Shown here: positions 1 through 5,333 of the stretch, piece after piece | Position numbering within the stretch: the first letter of the stretch is position 1 | Layout: every line of letters starts with the position of its first letter | The notes under the pieces: model-generated | Database searches by the model: none | Seen by the model: the letters and a program-made list of their open reading frames with translations, nothing else | Told to the model about the DNA's origin: nothing | Position numbers and translations under genes: made by a program | Assembly (NCBI GenBank): GCA_016296985.1 | Contig: JAEDHM010000090.1 | Span: forward strand, 1-5,872 | Length of the DNA stretch: 5,872 nt | From: Clostridia bacterium | GTDB taxonomy: Bacteria > Bacillota > Clostridia > Christensenellales > CAG-1252 | Direction of reading: 5' to 3'

Positions 1-2
1 AC

Positions 3-20
3 CGTCATCTCGAGCGTAGT
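3..20. repeat. degenerate, truncated copy of the interspersed repeat
   Basis: This stretch aligns to the first part of the two better copies that follow: GTCAT, then a diverged triplet, then GAGCGTAG. It stops where the next copy begins. It may be a truncated or older copy, or a related subfamily whose unit starts GTCATCTCGAGCG. The alignment is short and the window edge lies two bases away, so the call is tentative. Confidence 0.45.
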
Positions 21-21
21 C

Positions 22-66
22 CTGTCATTCAGAGCGTAGCGTGGAATCTCTGGAAAGGCTACTCCC
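22..66. repeat. interspersed repeat, copy 1
   Basis: The first 29 bases (22-50, starting CTGTCATTCAGAGCG and ending GGAATCTC) are identical to 111-139. The similarity continues into TGGAAAGG-C/T-TAC with a single-base indel and a few substitutions, giving a unit of about 45 bp. The unit contains a weak internal inverted repeat (ATTC...GAAT) around a GCGTAGCG core. It resembles, from memory, the family of intergenic repeats of the type GTCATTCTGAGCG...GAATCTC found in many bacterial genomes. No open reading frame of interest crosses it. Its function is unknown. Confidence 0.8.
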
Positions 67-110
67 TAAAGCGAAGAAGTGGCTATCCTTTGTAAAGTAC
101 CCACCCTATA

Positions 111-155
111 CTGTCATTCAGAGCGTAGCGTGGAATCTCCTGGAAAGGTTACCCC
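111..155. repeat. interspersed repeat, copy 2
   Basis: This is the second copy of the roughly 45-bp unit, 89 bases downstream of copy 1 and in the same orientation. The first 29 bases match copy 1 exactly. It then carries one extra C before TGGAAAGG and a T for C in the following TAC segment. Its right end runs into the left arm of the inverted repeat at 144-170 and so lies immediately downstream of the cwlD stop codon. The sequence between copies (67-110) shows no recognisable feature. Confidence 0.8.
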
Positions 156-170
156 GTTGGGTAAACCTTT
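144..170 (-). terminator. inverted repeat at the end of cwlD, possible weak terminator
   Basis: AAAGGTTACCC (144-154) and GGGTAAACCTTT (159-170) are complementary except for one unpaired base, around a four-base loop CGTT. The right arm overlaps the cwlD stop codon (169-171). Read on the minus strand, the hairpin would form at the very end of the cwlD transcript. It ends in CCUUU, then CCAGG, so the U-run of a classical intrinsic terminator is missing. It may instead be an mRNA 3'-end stabiliser or simply part of the repeat structure. Confidence 0.4.
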
Positions 171-861
171 ATCTACAACTCAAATACTCCTTTACGGCGG
201 AGAAGATATTGAAAGCAAGCAACATACGGTAATCTTCCTCAAGCAAAAGTTTTTCATCCTCGGGGGAAGATATAAACCCACATTCAACGATAACCGCAGG
301 ACAGGGGACGTTTTTAAGAAGATAATAATCGCCGTACAAGGGAGAAAAACCACGGTTTAGGGTGGGAATATTCATTTCTTTATTGATATGCTCTTGTATC
401 GTTTTTGCAAAATCGATTGAATCTTCCTTTCCGTAAAAGACCTGAATACCACGGCGAAAGGATGCGCTATACTTGTTGATATGCACCGAAACCAAAAGTT
501 TTGCCTTGCTTTCCTTGACAATCCTAACACGCTCAAGGGTATCGTTACGCTTAAAGTGTTGTTTCAATTTGTAAAGCGAGTCTGAAGTCGTCCTCGTCAT
601 AACCACCCGAAAGCCATCTTCCTTAAAATAGCCTTGCAAAAGTTTTGCAATAGCCAAGTTTAAATCACTTTCTTTGACTCCGCTTTTCCCCACAACGCCA
701 CCGTCAATACCTCCGTGGCCTGCATCAATAACCACAACCTCTTTTCCTTCTTCCCCCTTTGTGCTTATGCCCCAAAACGTGAAAAGGGGAAGAAAGGCGA
801 CAAGCACCAAAACAAGAATAACCAAAAGGGATTTTTTGCTTACAACCCAAAAAACTTTCAC
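169..861 (-). CDS. cwlD: N-acetylmuramoyl-L-alanine amidase, CwlD-like (Amidase_3)
   Basis: This is a zinc amidase that cuts the amide bond between N-acetylmuramic acid and the peptide stem of peptidoglycan. In spore formers CwlD prepares muramic-delta-lactam in the spore cortex. The 230-residue product has a short N-terminus, one hydrophobic segment (about residues 11-30; signal anchor or signal peptide) and one Amidase_3 domain (about 42-227). Expected zinc ligands are His49 in DAGHGG, Glu64 in the GVKES-DLNL segment and His127 in SVHIN; the catalytic Glu193 lies in VECGF. There are no SH3, LysM or SPOR wall-binding repeats, and the length (about 237 in Bacillus subtilis CwlD) favours CwlD over large autolysins. 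The start is GTG at 861-859: an in-frame TAG lies two codons upstream (867-865), and later starts would cut into the membrane segment. No Shine-Dalgarno sequence precedes it. Family assignment is firm; the specific CwlD role is inferred from size and architecture. Confidence 0.86.
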   Translation of the reverse strand: MKVFWVVSKKSLLVILVLVLVAFLPLFTFWGISTKGEEGKEVVVIDAGHGGIDGGVVGKSGVKESDLNLAIAKLLQGYFKEDGFRVVMTRTTSDSLYKLKQHFKRNDTLERVRIVKESKAKLLVSVHINKYSASFRRGIQVFYGKEDSIDFAKTIQEHINKEMNIPTLNRGFSPLYGDYYLLKNVPCPAVIVECGFISSPEDEKLLLEEDYRMLLAFNIFSAVKEYLSCR

Positions 862-865
862 TCTC

Positions 866-895
866 TATTATACTTTTGCCAACCTCTGTTTATGA
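866..895 (-). promoter_or_regulatory. candidate promoter for cwlD, -10 box abutting the start codon
   Basis: On the minus strand TATAAT occupies 872-867, only five bases before the GTG start. No good sigma-A -35 box lies 16-18 bases upstream. Read as TCATA (895-891), an 18-base spacer and TATAATA (872-866), the site differs by one base in each element from the forespore sigma-G pattern (GHATR, 16-18 bases, CATNMTA). Bacillus cwlD is known to be transcribed partly by sigma-G, which makes this reading attractive, but the match is imperfect and AT-rich DNA gives such hits by chance. Confidence 0.35.
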
Positions 896-985
896 TAGAC
901 TTTATTTCGCCATTTGACTGATTTTTGAGGGCAAAACAGTGAGAAATGCATATCCTTATGGCAGTTTAGAAAGTAAAAGGCAAAA

Positions 986-995
986 GGTCGCGACC
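986..995. repeat. perfect 10-bp palindrome GGTCGCGACC between the divergent genes
   Basis: GGTCGCGACC is fully self-complementary and its GC-rich core stands out from the AT-rich flanks. It lies about 130 bases from each start codon, in the region between cwlD and mrnC. It could be a binding site for a dimeric regulator. An overlapping pairing, AAAGGT (983-988) with ACCTTT (1001-1006), is also possible. No partner protein is evident in the window. Confidence 0.4.
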
Positions 996-1022
996 AGTGA
1001 ACCTTTAAAACCTTGCAAAAAG

Positions 1023-1049
1023 AATTGGATAGATGGGTAAAAAATTGGA
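1023..1049. repeat. direct repeat AATTGGA x2, 20-bp period
   Basis: AATTGGA occurs at 1023-1029 and again at 1043-1049. The 20-base offset equals about two helical turns, so both would sit on the same face of DNA upstream of the mrnC promoter. This could serve a regulator, but seven-base repeats in AT-rich DNA arise easily by chance. Confidence 0.2.
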
Positions 1050-1087
1050 CTACAGAGGGGGATAGAGGTAAATGTGAAATAAATTCC

Positions 1088-1116
1088 TTGAAAAGAATAT
1101 AATAAAGTTGTATTAT
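1088..1116 (+). promoter_or_regulatory. candidate sigma-A promoter for the mrnC-rlmB-sigH operon
   Basis: TTGAAA (1088-1093) and TATTAT (1111-1116) are separated by exactly 17 bases, each one mismatch from the sigma-A consensus. Transcription would be expected to start at about 1123, which is the mrnC ATG itself. An overlapping alternative is GTGAAA (1074-1079), an 18-base spacer and a perfect TATAAT (1098-1103), giving a leader of about 13 bases. In both cases no Shine-Dalgarno sequence lies between the transcription start and the ATG. Confidence 0.55.
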
Positions 1117-1122
1117 ATTATT

Positions 1123-1539
1123 ATGGAAAAAGGCTATATACCCGCGCCTCAAATTGACAAGGCGCAAGCAAAGTTAATAAATCCCCTTTCCCTCGCCTTT
1201 GTGGGTGATGCGGTACAAACCCTTTTCGTCCGATCAAGACTTACGGTAGAAAACAACACCAAATCCGGCGTTTTGCACCACTTGGCATCTTCCGAACTAA
1301 GCGCGTGCGCTCAGGCATTGGAAGTAAAAAAGGTTTTGCCCCACCTTCTCCCCGAAGAGGAAGAAGTTTACAAAAGGGGAAGAAATTGCAAGACGGGAAG
1401 AAAGGCAAAAAACGCTGCGGTAACCGATTATCGAAAGGCAAGCGGACTCGAGGCGTTGTTTGGCTATTTATATCTTATTGGCGATTACGACAGATTGGCG
1501 TTTCTTTTAGAAATTGCATCAAGTGAGGAAGACAAATGA
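1123..1539 (+). CDS. mrnC: Mini-ribonuclease III (23S rRNA maturation)
   Basis: This is a dimeric double-strand-specific RNase that trims the 5' and 3' ends of 23S rRNA in Bacillota. It consists of an RNase III catalytic domain alone, with no dsRNA-binding domain. The 138-residue product matches the family size (143 in B. subtilis). Visible hallmarks are LAFVGDA with catalytic Asp29, the EEEEVYKRGRN segment (79-88), the basic KTGRKAKN loop (90-97) that contacts RNA, and the second acidic site Glu110 in GLEALFGYLYL. I chose the ATG at 1123; a TTG at 1108 is in frame and would add five residues, but it falls between the promoter elements and has no ribosome binding site. No Shine-Dalgarno sequence precedes the ATG either, unlike the downstream genes. 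The stop overlaps the next start by ATGA, indicating coupling to rlmB. Confidence 0.92.
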   Translation: MEKGYIPAPQIDKAQAKLINPLSLAFVGDAVQTLFVRSRLTVENNTKSGVLHHLASSELSACAQALEVKKVLPHLLPEEEEVYKRGRNCKTGRKAKNAAVTDYRKASGLEALFGYLYLIGDYDRLAFLLEIASSEEDK

Positions 1540-2264
1540 AAGCAGAAGGAAAAAATGCGGTTAAGGAAGCCCTTACCGCCGGCAGTGAAATCAGTAAAAT
1601 TTTAATACAAAAGGAAAGCACCGACAGGGCTCTTACCGCCATCGTTGCAATGGCAAAAGAACGTGGCGTACGCGTTACTTTTGTTGACAAAAGGGCTTTG
1701 GACCGTGAAAGCGTTACGGGCAGACACCAAGGGGCGATTGCCTACCTTGCCGACTTTGCCTATTGTGACGCCGAGGAAATTTTGGCGGAAGGACCAAGCA
1801 AGGGAGAGGCAAGATTTATCCTTGTCCTTGACGGCGTTGAAGATCCTCACAACTTGGGTAGCATAATCCGTGTTGCCGAGTGTATGGGCGTTGACGGAAT
1901 CGTAATCGGTTCTCGCCGCGCCGTAGGCGTAAACGAAACGGTTATTCGCGCATCCGCCGGGGCAGCAGCCCACGTAAAAATCGCTCAGGTTGGCAATATA
2001 AACGATTTTATCCGTACCTTAAAGGATAATTTTATTACGGTTTTGGCCCTTGATATGGATGGCGAAAACATTGCAAAAGCAGACTTGTGTGGCGACGTGG
2101 CAATTATAATCGGTGGCGAAGGAAAGGGCGTATCCCGTCTTACAAGGGATTTGTCCGACGGCATAGTTTCTATACCTATGTTTGGCAAGGTGTCCTCGCT
2201 TAACGCATCCGTTGCAACGGGTATGGCGGTATACGAGTGTGTTCGCCAAAGGAAAAATAAATAA
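1536..2264 (+). CDS. rlmB: 23S rRNA (guanosine-2'-O-)methyltransferase, RlmB/TrmH (SpoU) family
   Basis: This SAM-dependent SPOUT enzyme methylates a ribose 2'-OH; RlmB modifies a guanosine in domain V of 23S rRNA near the peptidyl-transferase centre. The 242 residues comprise an N-terminal SpoU substrate-binding domain (about 2-75, with GRHQGAIA at 62-69) and a C-terminal knotted SpoU methylase domain (about 92-237). All three family motifs are present: motif 1 DPHNLGSIIRVAE with Asn106 and Arg112; motif 2 IIGGEGKGVSRL with Glu195; motif 3 IPMFGKVSSLNASVATG with Asn223. A GAGGAAG Shine-Dalgarno sequence (1524-1530) lies six bases before the ATG, inside the end of mrnC. Adjacency to mrnC is the conserved Bacillota arrangement and supports RlmB over other TrmH paralogues, although the exact target nucleotide cannot be read from sequence. 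The stop overlaps the next start by one base (TAATG). Confidence 0.9.
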   Translation: MKAEGKNAVKEALTAGSEISKILIQKESTDRALTAIVAMAKERGVRVTFVDKRALDRESVTGRHQGAIAYLADFAYCDAEEILAEGPSKGEARFILVLDGVEDPHNLGSIIRVAECMGVDGIVIGSRRAVGVNETVIRASAGAAAHVKIAQVGNINDFIRTLKDNFITVLALDMDGENIAKADLCGDVAIIIGGEGKGVSRLTRDLSDGIVSIPMFGKVSSLNASVATGMAVYECVRQRKNK

Positions 2265-2851
2265 TGTCAATTTTAAGCGATGAAGAACTTGTAATCCTTG
2301 CGAAAGAGGATAAAGAATATCTAAATCAGCTTGTAGAAAGATACAAGGGATTTGTATCTCGTCTTACCTCGGGGTATACCATGTCGGGCTATACCAAAGA
2401 GGATTTTTTGCAAGAAGGTTTTATCGCCTTGTGCAATGCGGTAAAAAGTTTTGATCCAAGCAAGCATACCAAGTTTTCAACCTACCTAACCACTTGTATA
2501 AAAAACAAGATGAAGGATATCATAAAAACGGGCAATTACGAAAAGCGTAAAACTCCCCCGACCATAAGCCTTGACGAAACAATCGGTGAAGAAGACAACG
2601 AATATCACGATATCGTAGCAGCGGATACAAGAAATCCCGAAGAAAGGCTTTTGGCAAGGGAAGAACTTTCGGAAACAATCGCAATGCTCAAAAAGAAATT
2701 GTCATCCTTCGAATACAAGGTATTCGTCCTCTTTCTTGCCGATTACAGTTATGAAGAGATGACGAAAATCCTTTCCGCAAACGGCGAAAACGTTACAAAA
2801 AAACAAATTGACAACGCCTTACAGCGGGTAAGACTTAAAATAAAGGCTTAG
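2264..2851 (+). CDS. sigH: RNA polymerase sigma-70 family factor, SigH-like
   Basis: This is an alternative sigma factor that directs RNA polymerase to its own promoter set; in spore formers SigH drives early sporulation and stationary-phase genes. The 195-residue product has region 2 (about 24-90) with EDFLQEGFIALCNAVKSFD (46-64) and the DNA-melting/-10 part FSTYLTTCIKNKM (71-83), an acidic linker (101-130) containing NPEERLLAREEL, and region 4 (about 145-195) ending KQIDNALQRVRLKIK. This ending strongly resembles the SigH signature (IDNALQRVKRKL), and the position after mrnC-rlmB is the classical sigH locus. It is slightly shorter than B. subtilis SigH (218). The helix-turn-helix turn (about 171-180) looks about five residues longer than in B. 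subtilis. An AAAGGA Shine-Dalgarno sequence (2248-2253) lies ten bases before the ATG. No anti-sigma gene is adjacent. Whether it controls sporulation here is unknown. Confidence 0.82.
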   Translation: MSILSDEELVILAKEDKEYLNQLVERYKGFVSRLTSGYTMSGYTKEDFLQEGFIALCNAVKSFDPSKHTKFSTYLTTCIKNKMKDIIKTGNYEKRKTPPTISLDETIGEEDNEYHDIVAADTRNPEERLLAREELSETIAMLKKKLSSFEYKVFVLFLADYSYEEMTKILSANGENVTKKQIDNALQRVRLKIKA

Positions 2852-2859
2852 GTAAAATT

Positions 2860-5331
2860 ATGGATACAGAAATCACAACCACCGAAATCAAAGGTTTGAA
2901 CAAAAGCGAGGTCGAGGAGCGAGTTTCAAAGGGGCAGGTAAACGGAAAAACCGATTTACCCACAAAAAGCGTAGGACAAATTTTGTCCTCAAACTTTTTC
3001 CAACTTTTCAACTTGCTCAACCTTGTTATGGTTATTTTGGTTTGCACCCTAGGAAACGCCCCCGGCGAGGCGGTTTTTGCTATTCCTGCGGTGCTAAATC
3101 TTGTTTTAGGTATCGTGCAAGAGCTTCGTGCAAAGCGTACCGTTGAAAAACTTTCTCTTATTCATGCCTTGAAGGTAAACGTCTTGCGTGACGGAGAAGA
3201 AAGGGAAATCGCAGTGCACGAAATCGTTTTAGACGACGTTTTGCTACTTGACGCAGGCAAGCAAATTTGCGCCGACTCTGTGGTTTTAGAAGGCCGTTGC
3301 GAAGTAAACGAATCCCTTCTTACCGGCGAATCCGACCCCGTTGTCAAAGAGGTAGGGGATTCCCTTATGTCGGGCAGTTTTATCATAAGCGGAAAGGTTT
3401 CCGCAAAGGTTACCGCAGTAGGTATGGACTCCTACGCCAACAAGATAAGCGCAGGGGCAAGATATATCAAGCAAACCAACAGCGAAATCGTAAAATCAAT
3501 GCGCGCCATCATCCGCATCATGTCCATAATCGTGGTACCTTTGGGCGTAGTGCTTTTGTTGAAAGAAGTTTATATCAACGACACACCTTTTGCAAAATCC
3601 GTTGTAAGCATGGTTGCTTCAATGTCAAGTATGATACCGCAAGGTTTGGTTGCCCTAATCTCCACCGTTTTCGCAATCGGCGTAATTCGATTGTCAAGGC
3701 ACAAAACCTTGTCGCAAGACCTTTACTGTATCGAAACCCTCGCCCGTGTTGACGTTTTGTGTTTGGACAAAACGGGCACCATAACCGAGGGCAGTATGCA
3801 GGTAAACGGCCTTGTTCCCAAAAACGAATTTTCCACTTCTGATATGGACGAAGCGTTGATTGCCCTAGTCAGTTTGCTACCCGACAACAACCCCACCTAC
3901 AATGCGGTTAGAGAAAAGTATGAAGGGCAAACCACGGATATGGAAGCAATCAACCTAGTACCCTTTTCTTCCGCAAGAAAATGGAGCGGTGTAACCACCC
4001 AAAAGGGCAGTTTTATTATGGGCGCTCCCGAATTTGTTTGTCGCGAGCAAGCAAGCGTTTTCGCTGAAGAAACCTCGGGCTATGCTCAAAAGGGTGACCG
4101 TGTTTTGGTTTTGGTGCACTCCGCTCAACCTATCCAAGATGAAAAGGCTCCCGACGATATCAAAATCATGGGCTTTATCCTAATCGGCGACAAGATAAGA
4201 AAAGAGGCTCCCGACACTCTCAAGTATTTTGCCGACCAAGGCGTTGATATTCGTATCATCTCCGGCGACAACCCTCTTACCGTTTCGGCTATCGCCAAAA
4301 AGGCAGGACTTGAAAAGGTCGAGTATATCGATTTATCTACAATAACCACCGACGAAGAACTTGTAGAGGCGTCAAAAAAATACAAGGTTTTCGGTCGTGT
4401 TACGCCTGACCAAAAACTTAAGCTTGTCAAGGCATTGAAGGCAGACGGCCATACCGTAGCCATGACGGGCGACGGCGTAAACGACGTTTTAGCATTGAAA
4501 GAAGCGGATTGCTCTATTGCAATGGCATCAGGTAGCGACGCCGCAAGAAACGTGGCTCAGCTTGTATTGCTTGACAACAACTTTGCATCAATGCCTCGCA
4601 TTTTGGCGGAAGGTAGAAGAAGTATAAACAACCTTACTCGCTCATCCGCATTGTTTTTGGTCAAAACCATATACGCAACCTTGCTTACCATAATCTTTAT
4701 GATTCCCGGTATTTCCTATCCCTTCTCTCCCAAAAACCTTACTTTGGCAGGAATGGTATCTATCGGTATTCCCGGCGCTTTGCTTGCAATCGAGCCTAAT
4801 AAAGACGTAGTAAAGGGGCGATTTTTATCCAACGTTATGTCAAAGGCAGTGCCCGGTGGCGTATCCATTGCCTTGGCAATGATTATATTGCAAGTGATCA
4901 ACCGCATGGTCCCTGCAGGCTCGCCGGAAAATCTTTCAACCGTTTCCGTAGTAGTGCTTACAGCTTGCGCCTTTGCAGTTTTGTACAGGGCGTGCAAACC
5001 CTTCAATTTGATGCACACCTTGGTTTTCTTCGGAAACATAGTTTTATTCTTTATTTGCTGGTTGATTTGTCAGTACGATTTGCCTATTTTGGGATACAAC
5101 TTCTTTGGCATGACTCCCATTGGAGAAACCACCAACAATATGCTTATATTGACCTGTCCTTTGGCGGTGGTAAGCGTGATTTTAATCTTGCTTTCAAACT
5201 ATGCCTTTGAAAAGTATATCTCAACCCACGGACTTGTCTTTATCAACAAGATTGAAGAACTTGACAAAAAGCCTAGGATGATTGATAGAATACAAGAAAA
5301 AATTTCCAAAATCAAAAAGGATAAAAAATGA
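2860..5331 (+). CDS. P-type cation-transporting ATPase (HAD-IC family, CtpE/Exp7-like)
   Basis: This is an integral membrane ion pump powered by ATP through an aspartyl-phosphate intermediate. The 823 residues show the full P-type layout: N-terminal cytoplasmic part, TM1-2 (about 46-88), actuator domain with TGES (155-158), TM3-4 (about 216-277), phosphorylation site DKTGT with Asp303, nucleotide-binding domain (about 315-440, with KWSGV and GAPE), ISGDNPLT (468-474), hinge TGDGVNDVLALKEAD (536-550), then about six further membrane helices (594-782) and a lysine-rich tail. The lack of CPC or heavy-metal-binding domains excludes the P1B class. Phrases such as YCIETLARVDVLCLDKTGT and IGIPGALLAIEPN match the CtpE/Exp7 group, in which mycobacterial CtpE is linked to Ca2+ uptake. 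The TM4 motif reads IPQGL; many relatives, as I recall, have PEGL there. The substrate is therefore unresolved. It lies eight bases after sigH, with only a weak AGG ribosome site (2850-2852). Confidence 0.88.
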   Translation: MDTEITTTEIKGLNKSEVEERVSKGQVNGKTDLPTKSVGQILSSNFFQLFNLLNLVMVILVCTLGNAPGEAVFAIPAVLNLVLGIVQELRAKRTVEKLSLIHALKVNVLRDGEEREIAVHEIVLDDVLLLDAGKQICADSVVLEGRCEVNESLLTGESDPVVKEVGDSLMSGSFIISGKVSAKVTAVGMDSYANKISAGARYIKQTNSEIVKSMRAIIRIMSIIVVPLGVVLLLKEVYINDTPFAKSVVSMVASMSSMIPQGLVALISTVFAIGVIRLSRHKTLSQDLYCIETLARVDVLCLDKTGTITEGSMQVNGLVPKNEFSTSDMDEALIALVSLLPDNNPTYNAVREKYEGQTTDMEAINLVPFSSARKWSGVTTQKGSFIMGAPEFVCREQASVFAEETSGYAQKGDRVLVLVHSAQPIQDEKAPDDIKIMGFILIGDKIRKEAPDTLKYFADQGVDIRIISGDNPLTVSAIAKKAGLEKVEYIDLSTITTDEELVEASKKYKVFGRVTPDQKLKLVKALKADGHTVAMTGDGVNDVLALKEADCSIAMASGSDAARNVAQLVLLDNNFASMPRILAEGRRSINNLTRSSALFLVKTIYATLLTIIFMIPGISYPFSPKNLTLAGMVSIGIPGALLAIEPNKDVVKGRFLSNVMSKAVPGGVSIALAMIILQVINRMVPAGSPENLSTVSVVVLTACAFAVLYRACKPFNLMHTLVFFGNIVLFFICWLICQYDLPILGYNFFGMTPIGETTNNMLILTCPLAVVSVILILLSNYAFEKYISTHGLVFINKIEELDKKPRMIDRIQEKISKIKKDKK

Positions 5332-5333
5332 TG
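5315..5333 (+). promoter_or_regulatory. ribosome binding site and tandem ATG start of the Nudix gene
   Basis: AAAAGGA (5315-5321) precedes two consecutive ATG codons (5328-5330 and 5331-5333). The spacing is six bases to the first and nine to the second, so both are usable. The first overlaps the stop of the ATPase gene as ATGA, which suits translational reinitiation. The choice changes the protein by one Met only. Confidence 0.6.

Noticed and set aside
3..155. CRISPR array
   Set aside because: There are only two good copies, the repeat is not separated by uniform 30-40-base spacers (the unit runs 45 bp and the offset is 89), and no cas genes are present.
41..360. Two overlapping plus-strand frames covering the repeats and the 3' end of cwlD
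   Set aside because: They run through repeat sequence and antisense to a well-supported gene. Their translations look like no protein family and they have no convincing ribosome site.
862..1122. Riboswitch, T-box or 6S-type RNA between cwlD and mrnC
   Set aside because: No T-box sequence, no conserved aptamer core and no terminator hairpin with a U-run can be seen on either strand. The promoters lie next to the start codons and leave no room for a leader RNA.
868..1167. Minus-strand reading frame of 99 codons across the divergent region
   Set aside because: It begins inside mrnC, covers both candidate promoters, shows no known domain and has an amino acid composition (many Phe, His, Cys) typical of spurious frames in AT-rich DNA.
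1602..1973. Minus-strand frame of 123 codons opposite rlmB
   Set aside because: It is fully antisense to the SpoU domains, whose motifs are intact, and its translation shows no known motif.
3267..3752. Plus-strand frame of 161 codons inside the ATPase gene
   Set aside because: It is an alternative frame of a strongly conserved P-type ATPase; its product is rich in Arg, Cys and Gly with no recognisable domain, as expected for a shadow frame.
2860..5331. Assignment of the ATPase as a heavy-metal (copper/zinc) or K+ (KdpB) pump
   Set aside because: There is no CPC/SPC motif in TM4 and no N-terminal metal-binding CxxC domain, and the membrane layout after the hinge has about six more helices, unlike P1 pumps.
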